Source: Lingula anatina (taxonomy: Eukaryota; Brachiopoda; Lingulata; Lingulida; Lingulidae). From it: a DNA stretch of 22,075 nucleotides. A program made the position numbers and the translations under genes. The notes beneath the pieces are model-generated. The model saw only the letters and a program-made list of their open reading frames with translations. It searched no databases and had not been told where the DNA came from. The stretch covers positions 1-22,075 of the forward strand of contig NW_019773940.1 of the NCBI RefSeq assembly GCF_001039355.2, read 5' to 3'. This document shows positions 1 to 10,060 of the stretch, one piece after another; the stretch's first letter is position 1; each line of letters opens with the position of its first letter.

Positions 1-711
1 TTGTTTTCATTAGAACATGTTTCAAAGTAAAATTTTTTTTTCACACCAAGAAAAAAAATAAAAGAAATCATTATTCTTAGGCTGTTGAATTGAAAATTAT
101 TATTCAGAAGCCAAGATCAGTAACACTTGTTTTGTAGTTTGACATAAGATTACTTTGCTACATCTCCAACAGATAAGACGAAAATGCATTTTTCAGAATT
201 ACAGAAACCATACTTATTTAACCGCAACAAAATGTTTGGTGACCTCGATTGCCTTTCCTGAAAGCAAGTGACCTTGTCTAGCGAGAGTTGCATAATATAC
301 AGGGTGCGTTTTCATTGGTTGATAAGGCACTTAAAGCTTGTCTATTTATTTACAGAGCAAAGATTGTTTTTGAATGGAAGTCTTTTTTGAACTGGACTGG
401 TTGTACTGTCATGAACTTTTTGTTAGTTCTGCCCACTGGACACCCATTTGTTTGAAACGAATTCTATTCTGTCCTGGTTTAAAAAAGGCATAATGTGTAG
501 ATTTTATCATGATTTTCTTTTAATGGGGTTCAGGGAATGTCTGGTGGCACGGGGGACATCTTATCAGTGCATTTTAGTGTTTGCTTTTATGGAAAGATAT
601 TCTTTTCTTTTTATTTGCTTTTTGTATTTATGTACTGCCAGTGGTTTGCTGGGTTAGTAAGCTGTGAAAATAACCAACTTCATGCTTTACGTATAGATAA
701 TGACCCCCCCC

Positions 712-748
<37 letters not shown>

Positions 749-1110
749 ACACACACACACACACAGAAAAATAGTTCTTCTAAGTTGCTGAAGAGTTGAA
801 TATCCCAATGAGAATATGTTGTTTACTTATTCAGACATTTTTTTTTCACTTCCTCCATATGGGGTATGGAAGTCTAGGAATTATTTATTTGTTTACTTTG
901 TTAAATTCAGATTTTTCTCAAAACAAGGACTTCATCCATAATCTATAGCTTGGATGGATTGCAGCTTTCACCACGGGGAGTTATAGCAACAACATTCTCT
1001 TCCTGATTTGACATTCAGGGATTGATCAGAGCATTTATGGCAGCAGTGCTTGCTTCCCTTTGCTTGCTCTGCCAGAATTCCCCTCCTGATTGATGGGTGT
1101 TTCCTCACAT
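1..1110. other. Non-coding stretch with microsatellite
   Basis: AT-rich sequence with no ORF that has a convincing start, splice context or recognisable protein. It contains the C-run/(CA)n microsatellite listed separately. On the minus strand an AATAAA signal lies at 899-894, about 210 nt past the stop of the candidate 69-codon ORF, so part of this stretch could be that ORF's 3' UTR. Confidence 0.5.
704..764. repeat. C-run plus (CA)n microsatellite
   Basis: Eleven Cs (704-714) run directly into about 50 nt of alternating AC, interrupted once by TAC near 743. It is a simple-sequence repeat and likely to vary in length between alleles. Confidence 0.95.
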
Positions 1111-1320
1111 TTATAAAAGTCTGCTCTGTATATCACAGACCCTCTGGTGGGCAGTAGATATGTTGAAAGCTTCAACCAGACATGCATGAACATGCGATCC
1201 GTTTTTCATGGACCCATAGTTCAGATCCAAGACTACCAAATCAATAGATTGAAAACTTATCCCATCAGGATCAATGACTTTGGTCTCTTTGGCTGGAGGA
1301 ACTGAACTAGCCATTTCCAT
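1111..1320 (-). CDS. Unrecognised 69-aa ORF, possible terminal exon
   Basis: An ATG at 1320 opens a 69-codon frame ending in TAA at 1113-1111. The composition looks protein-like: few low-complexity runs, mixed codon use, and a stretch reading roughly ...SIDLVVLDLNYGS..., then HVHACLVEAFNISTAHQRV. I do not recognise the family. No signal peptide or membrane segment is visible. Minus-strand AATAAA at 899-894 is a plausible polyadenylation signal. It could be a last exon: an acceptor-like CTAG lies just inside the ORF and another TTAG just upstream. A gene fragment, or a chance ORF in an AT-rich genome, is equally possible. No upstream partner exon was found. Confidence 0.3.
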   Translation of the reverse strand: MEMASSVPPAKETKVIDPDGISFQSIDLVVLDLNYGSMKNGSHVHACLVEAFNISTAHQRVCDIQSRLL

Positions 1321-3070
1321 GTTTACTAAGTATGTAATGGTCAATTTTGGACATATCAATTAGAGTTAGCAAAGATGTTAGAGTTAATTTTGAAAAAAAT
1401 CCTGGAAATCCGACATGGTTTTATTTATGGCTGGCACAAATGTTGAATTGGAAAAGGTTTCACCTTCTTAGAAATACTCTTCAGCTTATTTTATGTGTAA
1501 GGGTACTGTCTGTTTTTCAGTTTGATTGGACGGAACTGTAGCTCTGTTACAGTTTATTTAGTTTGTAGCCTCAGTAAACATTCCCATGAGGCAGCAGTGG
1601 AAGCCTTGGCAAATCTGGATTCCTAGAAACACAACAGCATTTAGAGTATGGATTTATGTTCTGTTTGCTGGAAACCATTTCAAATTAGTTGCCCAATTTC
1701 ATTAGGGAAGAATACCTATATCATCATAGTAATAACAGGAATGATGACAAGAATTCTGTCAGAGAATACCAATCTCTAGAACTGATCAACTTAAAGAAAA
1801 TAGGTCTGAACGTACTAGTCTGTAGACCTGGGAAGTTTTCTGACAAGCTGGTTTTTATAACGCTGACAATCCTGTTATTATTTTTCAGAACAAGAGTACA
1901 TAACTTAATGATATCCCATTGTAAAGAAGTTGTTGACAAATATAATCTGTCATAGTCACATTTTGATGGGGCTACATATCATCTTTATGTTATGATACCC
2001 AAGGCTGGTACAGAATGATGAGACTTTTTTTTAATGGGAAAATGTTCATGTCTTGTTATCAGCAGTGAAACATTTCCCAGGAGATGAAAAAATATTCAAG
2101 TTGTAGTTCCTATTGCACTTTTGAGAACAAAGGGTTGGATTTTTTCTAAGTCAGACAGCTGGTGGAAGATGAAATGTGAAGTGACCTGTAAAATTTAGTA
2201 GTATAACCGGAGACCCCCAGAGCAACAGAGTTATTTCTTTGTTGTCTAGCACCATATTGTTATTTTGTCAGTGTTCAATTTTAATGCCATCTTTAAGTAA
2301 ATTTTTAAAAAGATTCATTGCCATTGTTTCATTGTTAATGATTATTTTTCAGTGTGTACTTGTGTAGTAAAATCTTCACGGAATATGACTTTTGTCTGTT
2401 CATGAAGTTTAATCATGAGATATTCTGTGCTCTCATACTGAAAGTCTAGCAGTTCATGCTTTTAGTCATTCTCTGGCACAATTGACCAGCATTAAGCAGC
2501 TAGACAGGTCGGTCAGAGGTGACCACCACCTGAACTTGGGTTTAATTCTAGAAACTGACCACCTTCAGCTTTCCTACAAAAGTGCCTGGAGGCTAGTCTA
2601 CAGGTATTTTGGGATGGAAATTGGGAAATAAACCAGTGAAAAAACAGGAGAGCCAAAAGTAGTTTAACTGTTTTTAGAATATACAAGTACTGCTGCAGTA
2701 TTTTTCTTTGGTAATTGAGAAATAACTCAAAATCCAAGGGAAACTAGAACAAAGACACAGGCCCCCAGTGCTGTTTGCATCCTCCAGGTTTGAAAGCTCC
2801 ATCCATCACATATTTTGAAGGGATTTCTTACTAGTAAAACCTTGGGAAAAACTGCATGAATGTCAGCCTCCCATCTGTCTCCTTATTTCATATAACCTGC
2901 AAGTGACCTGCTATGAATAATGGAACATGTTACAAAGGCTTAGCTGTAAAAGATTACACCACATAGATTACTTCAGGGAGAACCTTAATATATGTCTTTG
3001 CATTAGACCAGTCCTTTAGTGGATGTGACCCTTGGGTGACCTCTGATGGCAAATGAAAGGGTACTTTGAT
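1321..3070. other. Non-coding, nothing recognised
   Basis: Unique-looking AT-rich sequence. Several 60-90-codon frames exist on both strands (for example 1689-1955 plus and 2513-2737 minus), but none has a good start, splice signals or a recognisable motif. No inverted-repeat mobile element was identified here. Confidence 0.5.
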
Positions 3071-3084
3071 TAGGGAGGTCAGGT

Positions 3085-3680
3085 CACACCGCTCACGCAG
3101 TCGAAAACGGGAAGAAATCTAACCTCGCTGTTTGTTTTCCATCATAACTTCCAAGATTTGGGTCCTATGATAAATATGAAAATATATTTAAAAAGTGCAT
3201 TGAATGGGCTTTCGAACAATATGTGAAACAATGTATCATGTCTCTGTTGTAAGCCTCCAGCCACGAAAATGCTGCGAGAAATCGCCGGTGATTTCACTTC
3301 CTCGTTTGGTTCCCATTATTTACGAATTTTGCTCAACATGCGCGTTTCGCGCCATTTTTCTAAAAGCTCCGTACGGCGTCCCGGATGTTATTTCCTCATA
3401 TTTGGACACATATTCATGAGGAGAATGAATGAAGCGTTCGAGTGAGGGGTTACAGAAGTTTACTCAACCGAAAACAGCAACCAAAACTAGCTTGTAAAGT
3501 TTTTAATCGTGTTTTAGAGTTAGAATAACGAATTTCTGAAAGTTCTGTAACCCCTACCTAAATTTTTAAACTAATTCTCGGTTCAAATCAGTTTTTTATT
3601 TATCATTTTTTGGTAAGATAGAGCCGTAACAGCCCTTAGAAAATCAGTGACTTTGATCTTACCGCAAACAAAATGGCGGA
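3085..3680. promoter_or_regulatory. CpG-rich block, possible promoter
   Basis: CG dinucleotides are dense here (for example CGCGTTTCGCGCC near 3341 and CCGTACGGCGTCCCGG near 3370), whereas most of the window is nearly CpG-free. In invertebrate genomes with mosaic methylation such a patch often marks an unmethylated promoter or a young insertion. It lies directly upstream of the ATGGCGGAC start at 3673, which fits a promoter/5' UTR reading. Confidence 0.35.
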
Positions 3681-4246
3681 CGCACCAAGCTGTTCTGCTG
3701 ATGAAAAAGCAACTGCACTTTCAGCACCCAAAGAGGATCAAGATATCAGAATATCTAATCAGAAAATCTTTGAATTGTTCACGAAACTCAATGATATTGA
3801 TAAAACGCCTACAATTCAAGAATAAAGAGTTTATTTTATTTTTCAAACAAAGTATGAAATTACGTACGATATTGATGGGGCTAGTTCTTTTTTCGTCTTT
3901 GAACTCGTCAGTGAACAAAAAAAGGGTAATCTTAATTAAAATCATGGAGATATGCAATAACTCTAGAATGGTTTATGACAGCCGAACAAAAGGGAACAAA
4001 AGAAATATTTATTTATTTATTTTTTCTTAACAAAAAAAAAGGAAAATTCCTAAAACTGCCATTATGTCATGGTAGTCTCTCCAAAAAATCTCGCTGGTTT
4101 TTGTATTCCCTACCTGCTATGATGTCCAATATCAATTAAATTTTTTTGGCAAAATTATGACTTACCAAAATCGGATATTATTTATTTTCATTGTGCATTC
4201 TGGTATTTTTTACTAGTTAAACCTTAAAATCGTATATGCAATTGTC
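3603..4246 (+). repeat. Left copy of a 644-bp direct duplication
   Basis: The sequence from TCATTTTTTGGTAAGATAG to ...ATGCAATTGTC recurs at 4249-4892 with about 20 substitutions and small indels (a few percent). The left copy ends exactly one base before the N at 4247, and the right copy starts just after it. Confidence 0.9.
3673..3825 (+). CDS. 50-aa hydrophilic ORF (left copy)
   Basis: An ATG in good context (CAAACAAAATGGCGGAC) starts a 50-codon frame ending TAA at 3823-3825. The product is hydrophilic, Ala/Ser/Asp/Lys-rich at the N-terminus (begins MADAPSCSADEK) and then reads ...NQKIFELFTKLNDIDK.... No signal peptide or membrane helix is present and the family is not recognised. It follows a CpG-rich block, as a first coding exon would, but I see no good GT donor before the stop. 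It could be a first exon with a missing donor, a captured gene fragment inside the flanking inverted repeats, or a micropeptide ORF. Confidence 0.3.
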   Translation: MADAPSCSADEKATALSAPKEDQDIRISNQKIFELFTKLNDIDKTPTIQE

Positions 4247-4247
4247 N
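4247..4247. other. Single N (assembly join or ambiguous base)
   Basis: This is the only non-ACGT base in the window. It sits exactly at the junction of the two 644-bp direct copies, as expected for a one-N placeholder joining two overlapping contig ends. Confidence 0.95.
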
Positions 4248-4248
4248 G

Positions 4249-4892
4249 TCATTTTTTGGTAAGATAGAGCCGTAACAGCCGTTAGAAAATCAGTGACTTT
4301 GATCTTACCGCAAACAAAATGGCGGACGCACCAAGCTGTTCTGCTGATGAAAAAGCAACTGCACATTCAGCACCCAAAGAGGATCAAGATATCAGAATAT
4401 CTAATCAGAAAATCTTTGAATTGTTTACGAAACCCAACTTGATATTGATAAACCGCCTACAATTCAAGAATATAGAGTTTATTTTATTTTTCAAACAAAG
4501 TATGAAATTACGTACGATATTGATGGGGCTAGTGCTTTTTTCGTCTTTGAACTCGTCAGTGAACATAAAAAGGGGAATCTTAATTAAAGTCATGGAGATA
4601 TGCAATAACTCTAGAATGGTTTATGACAGCTGAACAAAAGGGAACAAAAGAAATATTTATTTATTTTTTTTCTTAACAACAAAAAAAGGAAAATTCCTAA
4701 AACTGCCATTATGTTATGGCAGTCTCTCCAAAAAATCTCGCTGGTTTTTGTATTACCTACCTGCTATGATGTCCAATATCAATTAAATTTTTTGGCAAAA
4801 TTATAACTTAGCAAAATCGGATATTATTTATTTTCATTGTGCATTCTGGTATTTTTTACTAGTTAAACCTTAAAATCGTATATGCAATTGTC
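4249..4892 (+). repeat. Right copy of the 644-bp direct duplication
   Basis: It begins TCATTTTTTGGTAAGATAG, as at 3603, and ends ...ATGCAATTGTC before running into unique sequence. The equal 644-nt length and few-percent divergence resemble two alleles more than an old duplication. Confidence 0.9.
4319..4633 (+). pseudogene. Frameshifted right copy of the 50-aa ORF
   Basis: It has the same ATGGCGGAC start as the left copy, and the first 38 codons are almost identical. Two extra bases near 4435-4440 (CCCAACTTGATA against CTCAATGATA) then shift the frame, and translation runs on to 4633 in sequence that is not conserved as protein. If the duplication is allelic, this is an indel polymorphism in a short ORF. 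Either way it weakens the case that the C-terminal part of the ORF is under selection. Confidence 0.45.
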
Positions 4893-4904
4893 ATTGTAAT
4901 ATTG

Positions 4905-5247
4905 GTTGCCATGGCAACAGTGACAGAGTATTTGTTTGCTACTTAATTTAAATTTATAAACTGAGTACCAAGAGTGTTTCCCACTTCATATTCAGTTTAA
5001 AAATTCATGATAATGTGTAAAAAATAATTCAAACAGTTACCATAGCAACATGCAGCTATCGTAATGACAATTTTCATAGCAACAGATACATTAGAAGCTA
5101 TTATTTTTTATTTTAGTGATGGAACATTATCTAGCATCATTTTCATCCAAAAGTAGCCTTTGGACAGTGATGCTGAAGCCTTAGGTTGAAAAATCAAAAA
5201 AATAATATCGATCGCTATTGATATTTAGCAATGGTTGCCATGGAAAT
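4905..5247. promoter_or_regulatory. Cluster of RFX X-box-like palindromes
   Basis: GTTGCCATGGCAAC at 4905-4918 and GTTACCATAGCAAC at 5036-5049 both fit the X-box pattern GTNRCC-NN-RGYAAC bound by RFX factors. A half-matching GTTGCCATGGAAAT lies at 5234-5247 and a half-site CATAGCAAC at 5075-5083. They may be regulatory sites, or simply the internal motif of the repeat element that contains them. Confidence 0.4.
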
Positions 5248-5646
5248 AATGAATAAATTACAGAAAATTGTATCTTGTCAGATTCTTCTTGGCATAGTGT
5301 AACTTTCCAGAAAATTTCAAATGGATATTTCACTCCATTCAAAAGTTATGCCAATTTTGTTTTATTGATTGGGCAATGAGGTGACACTTTTGGCTTCCAC
5401 TGTTACATATGCTTGCATACAAGACGTTTTCAAAATTTTGTGGCCAACTAGCATTCTTGAAAATTTAATAACTTTTGATTGGCTTGCTTGATTTTCAAAA
5501 TATAAACTGTTTCGGAAAGCTCATGAATTGCTCTATCAGATAAGATCATTTTGGCTGATATTTATGTTACTATCAAAGTTGACCTGACCTCCCTATTTGT
5601 ATGCAATTTGAAAAATCAAAACAGGTCAGTCATTATGTTACAATTA
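4919..5646. other. Region downstream of gene A stop
   Basis: No coding sequence is recognised. On the minus strand this is the 3' flank of collagen gene A. Possible polyadenylation hexamers there are ATTAAA at 5468-5463 and AATAAA at 5366-5361, 180-290 nt past the stop. The right-hand inverted repeat (5580-5593) also lies here, so a gene A transcript would run into the candidate mobile element. Confidence 0.4.
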
Positions 5647-8600
5647 CTATTTAGTACAGACAACACAGGCCAGTTCTCTTCCATCCACATATGGTGGACA
5701 GGGGAGGGAACCACATTTAACTTCAGCAGTATAGAACAAGGCACCGTTTTTGTCCTCATGACCACCAGCTACCACTTCTGGAGCTTCATCAAGGCAGACA
5801 AATTCTGTTCTATGGTTGCCGTAACTATCATGTTCTGATACCAGGTATCCATTGTACTCTGTTGTCCACCCAGCTGGACATGTCTTCTTGGCTGGTATCA
5901 TCACATGACTGGGCCGTGTTTGGGTGTAGCATACAGCACAAGGGGCATCATGGTCATAAAAATTCTGACCTCCTGTATTGGATGTGGAAAATATGTTAGA
6001 CTTAACGTGTTCATATTCCACACCATGTATGTAAGAACCTAAATCTTGCCCTCCATCTTGGTATTTCCCCCACTCCGGTGTCTGTGGCAAACACAGGTAA
6101 TTACTGCCTCCCCCAGCTTTGTTGTAGTAAGTTCCAGCAGATATCCCTGATATAAAAAGTTATGAAACCTTTTTAAAGATTTTAATCTGTAACCATAGGT
6201 GTCAAATTCAAAATGAAAAAAAAATTATAGTCAAACATTTGTATTATTATTATCATTAACATTGTTATTATTATTTTGAATGAATGGTTTAATAGAATCA
6301 CACGTAAGAAAGATGTTCTTTTAGCACTTTACCTTTATACAAAAGTTTCGAGTGTGTTGAACAAGTTGTTCTGCCCCAACGTGTGTAAACTGCCCCACCA
6401 TGGCTGGTATTGGCTGGTAGACCTGACGATATACACTATTTATGAATTCAGCACTTTGAAATTGAGCATGCATTCACCCCAACCAAAGAATTAACAAAAT
6501 TAAAAGGAAGAGATTCACACAGTTAAAACACCAGACAAACCTGTAGGTGGCACTCCTTTCTGAGCTCCAATTTGTCCCAGCATTTGTTTGAGGATATCCA
6601 ATGTTAGAGATCCTGGGTCCCCTTTAGGTCCAGGTGGCCCCTTAGAAAATTGAACAAAAATATTAAAACTGATATTTAACAAAGGAACATACATTATTAC
6701 ATATTAAGTATAAACTGATGCATATTTAATCAAATTGCTTTATAGATTGCATTATTCTCTAATTTTCAATCAAAATAAATATAATTTTTCAATCATAATT
6801 TTGAATTACAAAGCTATTGAATATATATATATATATAGCCAAATGCTAAGTTTTACCTGCATTCCATCTCTGCCATCTTTTCCATCTCTCCCAGGTAATC
6901 CCTGTGGTCCCTGAACACTGCTCCTTGAGGAGTTGCCAACTGAAAAGTACATGTATATCTTGTGACAATAATTCAGACAGTTTTCTTTTAATTGCATATC
7001 ACTTTGGGCAGTTACCTTACCATTCACAAGGCATCAGTCAGTGGTCACAACATCAGGCCAAACATAGCCCAGAGGTGACCTCATTCAAATCAATAATTGT
7101 ATAGTTGGAAGTATTACAGGTAAATTGAGATTTGAATTAACATATTATTTTGCATCTGATACTTTACTGTTGCTACTAAGTGATTGTTCTTCATGATGTT
7201 TATTTGAAATAAAATTTTATTATTTAAAAAAAGGCATCAATTGATGAGACCTTAATTTATGTGAAAGCAAAGTGTTTTCTGCTTTAAGCTATAATAAAGA
7301 GAGCAGACCTACCGTTACCTTGTAGTGCTGACTGATATCCAAGCAGTCCAATGATTTGCTTGAGACTGTCTACTGTTAAACCTGGGTTCTGTGGATTAAT
7401 TTAAGATATTTGTAATAAAAAGCAATGAAGTGTTCAGATTTTGCCATTTCCCTCATTAAGAACAAAAAAGGGTAAAATTATTTGACATTTATTTTGTATT
7501 TTTTTTCACTATCAATTCCAACTCATGTATGTCACATGTCCATGGCTACATACTATAGAAGCAATTGTTACCTCTGCCAAGGAGGTTATGTTTTCACCCC
7601 TGTTTGTTTGTTTGTTTGTCTGTCTGTCATCAACATAACTCAAAAAGTTATATATATGGACCGATTTTGATGAAATTTTCAGGAACTGTCGGCCAAGGAA
7701 CAGATGATTAGTTTATGGTGGTGATCTGGAGCAATAATCAATAATAATAATCAAAAATTGCTGCCTTGGCGGAAGTCTGCACTTTCGGGGTGCTTTTCTA
7801 GCATGTTGTATGATTATTACTACCAATAATTATTTGTTATGACATATGATTTTATTTTAGAAGGATAAATTATTTTAAAAGTAATTTATTGCAATTGAAG
7901 ATGAGTTAAGTTACCCGAATTCCATCTCTACCATCTTTGCCATCCCTTCCATCCCTGCCATCTTTGCCCGGGGGTCCTTGCACACACCCTGAACCCACCA
8001 CTAAAAAATATGACACAGATGCTCATTTTCAGCATGGGGACACATTTTAATGTTATCTGTCATGTAACTATTTAGGCTACATCGATAACAGTCATGGTCA
8101 GAAGAAATTGCTTAAATACGCCTAATAGTAATTATGTTGTGGTAACAACAGAAATAAGCATCTGATAAATAAATTGGGGTTTTATGATTCCCCATTATTA
8201 AATTTGGGGTATATTCCTTTAATCCTGCAGTATTCTTATCAAGATTTATGATATTTGGTTTCTTAACATTTTTGATTAAACAAAAAGGGTGCAAAAAGTC
8301 AATATAAGACTTTAACAAATAATATAATAACTTACAGTTTCCTTGCTGCACTTGTCTCTTGGTAATAGAATGGTGAAAGTTTGTTGCATTTCGCTCAGGA
8401 ACAGTGATAGTTTGTGCATGAAGCTTCAACTTGATTTTCTGAATATCTGACTAATTTTTAAATTAAAAAAGTTTGATTAGTCTTTTTACTATAGATATTT
8501 CAATATCAGTAAAGATTATAGAATGTGGGCTGTTAAAGATGTTAATTTTTTTATATTGATAGCAGTGAAGAGAGACAAGGGATCGAACTATTGGAAAATT

Positions 8601-8835
8601 CACAATCATACAATTAGGCAGAATTTGAAGTACAAATTACCTTAAGTTGTTTGTTTTCCTGTTTTACTGCAGCAACCTCCGCCTCCAACCTTTTCAGGAA
8701 TGCTATCTCTCGTTCTTGCTTGTCCAGTCTTTCAACCAGTTTCATCAACACATCATTATTGACATCAGCATGATGTTGTAAAATTGATGCAGAGACAGTA
8801 GCAACAAAAAGGGCAGAGAATACATGAAAATACAT
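5647..8835 (-). CDS. Short-chain collagen C4-like secreted protein (gene A)
   Basis: Eight exons: 8835-8641, 8450-8336, 8000-7915, 7388-7313, 6939-6857, 6640-6541, 6422-6333, 6146-5647. All have GT/AG borders, and 1245 nt gives 414 aa. The ATG at 8835 is chosen because upstream codons lack an ATG and it starts a signal peptide (MYFHVFSALFVATVSAS). Residues 25-90 form a heptad coiled coil. Gly-X-Y runs lie at 112-132 (GKD/GRD triplets) and 168-195, each followed by an LT-D-LKQ helix-like segment. From about 220 to 414 is a ten-cysteine domain (GGAVYTRWGRTTC, NYLCLPQTPEWG, PCAVC, TCPAGWT, CVVCTK) that I recognise from short-chain collagen C4-like proteins of sponges and marine invertebrates. 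N-glycosylation sequons NAT, NSS and NTS occur. The likely role is an extracellular trimer in matrix or a lectin-like secreted factor; function is not established. Confidence 0.85.
7571..7803. mobile_element. Interspersed repeat in intron 3 of gene A
   Basis: The left end CCTCTGCCAAGGAGG and the right end CCTTGGCGGAAG form an imperfect inverted repeat. Inside are a GTTT/GTCT run and a segment like AACTCAAAAAGTTAT..GATTTTGATGAAA. I recognise this repeat as widespread in marine invertebrate genomes but cannot name its family. The matching intron of gene B reads straight through (GAAGCAATTGTTA then GGTATTATATAATTATTAC, near 18200), which is an empty site. The insertion therefore followed the duplication, or was lost from B. 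Confidence 0.6.
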
Positions 8836-8863
8836 GATGTACACCTGTCTGTAGCATCTGAGA

Positions 8864-8897
8864 CACTGACCTGGGTGAGGCAAGGAAAACTTTTATA
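8864..8897 (-). promoter_or_regulatory. TATA box and initiator of gene A
   Basis: On the minus strand TATAAAAG lies at 8897-8890 and TCAGTG, an initiator match, at 8869-8864. Its A (8867) is exactly 30 nt from the TATA start, the usual TATA-to-start distance. This predicts a 5' UTR of about 32 nt before the ATG at 8835. The same arrangement is kept in gene B. Confidence 0.65.
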
Positions 8898-10060
8898 TCA
8901 CTTAAGCCATGATTTATTGAATGGACATGTCAAATGTTTACAATGTGGGTCTTAGAAAGTTGGTTTTCTACAAATATTTGATAACCGATAGTTTAAGGGC
9001 AGCAGCTTATATTTTTTCTATAAATCATGTGTAACACTTGATAACCAGTGACATTTTCAATCACAAACCTCTTTCTCCTCAGTTTTCCGTAACTATACTC
9101 TTTGAAGTAAGTACTGACTGGGCACCACCAGGTACTCTTTTAAATATAAATTACTGAATTCGTCCAGGCACATGCAAGCACTTTACTTTAAATAACATAT
9201 AATGTTAATATATTGTATGTACAAACATCTGCTATTAAACTAAGTATGTTTTTACACATTTAGAGATTTCTTTTTACATTTTACCCACATAACACCTCTT
9301 TTTAAATGTATGTCATGCAACTGAGCTGTAAAAGCTTGTTCTAGTTCAGACATTCAAAAATCATTCTGAAGAAATATTGAAATTATTGTGCAAGTCCACA
9401 AACATATGCCCATTAAAAATCACAAGTGGTTAGGAAAACTGTTTTAAATTAATCTGAATTGGTAAGTGTTTGAAACACTATCAGTTTGAAAAAACATTTT
9501 CCATTGATACTTTCAGCACCTATTTTGCTAGCCTAATTATCCTTGGAATTTTGAATCACACAAGTGTTAAAATTCTAAACACTTGAGTCTATCGAAATTC
9601 ATTTTCCAAAACACTTCCAGCACCTTTGCCAGCTTTACCTCCAGGAATGTGTTAGTTGATCACTGTCTCAACCATTGTGACAAGATGTCTGAGACTTTGT
9701 GCTTACTATTCACTTTGATTTATTACTTTCTTGATATATGCAGTCTGCATCGAAGAATTATAGTACAAGTTCTTCCGAAACTATTTTTACTTCTTTTCAT
9801 ATGACAGAAAATTTTAGATAGTTCTAAACCGGGTCTTTGTACCATACTTTATGATAATATGTAGACTATGCATTTACCCCTGATACATGTACATGTATAT
9901 GCAGACTATATGCTACATGTATTCATAACCACAACATGGCCTGGAGAAGTTATTAACCATCTTTCTCCTTTACCCTTTAGAAGAAATGTGTCCAAACATA
10001 AACTACGTACAGAATATTAATCTTTACACATTAAAAAATATTCATTTTGTGTCCTTGCAG
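8898..10060. other. Upstream flank of gene A, shared with unit B
   Basis: No coding sequence is supported. The segment is clearly homologous to 19552-20960 upstream of gene B, with copy-specific indels (B carries roughly 100 and 150 nt extra near 19905-20015 and 20115-20275). A 73-codon frame at 9583-9804 has a counterpart in B, but it starts at TTG and has no splice context. Cis-regulatory elements for the TATA promoter are the most likely content. Confidence 0.5.

Larger units (their letters stand above)
3071..5595. mobile_element. Candidate TA-flanked inverted-repeat element
   Basis: The 14-mer GGGAGGTCAGGTCA at 3073-3086 is repeated in perfect inverted orientation at 5580-5593. Each copy is flanked on its outer side by TA (3071-3072 and 5594-5595), giving a TIR-plus-TA-duplication layout typical of Tc1/mariner-type insertion. 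Inside are a CpG-rich block, a short ORF with strong start context, a 644-bp direct duplication around an N, and several GTTGCCATGGCAAC-like palindromes. No transposase is visible, so the element would be non-autonomous. The TIR is short and does not extend inward, so a chance inverted repeat remains possible. Confidence 0.4.

Noticed and set aside
3647-4030. 127-codon plus-strand frame
   Set aside because: It overlaps the ATGGCGGAC ORF in another frame, is Ile/Lys/Phe-rich as AT-rich non-coding DNA is, and has no proper start context.
5551-5838. Plus-strand frames over the last exons of both collagen genes (also 14815-15006, 14889-15119)
   Set aside because: Antisense of the ten-cysteine collagen C4-like domain exon.
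7600-7630. GTTT/GTCT tandem run as an independent microsatellite
   Set aside because: It is an internal part of the interspersed repeat at 7571-7803.
8836-8883. N-terminal extension of the collagen proteins (residues beginning MPHPGQ)
   Set aside because: It would need a TTG start and lies over the predicted transcription start. The internal ATG at 8835 (19489 in B) directly begins a signal peptide.
9583-9804. 73-codon plus-strand frame with a counterpart at 20520-20759
   Set aside because: TTG start, no splice context and low-complexity hydrophobic content. The resemblance comes from the segmental duplication, and an 18-bp tandem duplication in B is tolerated.
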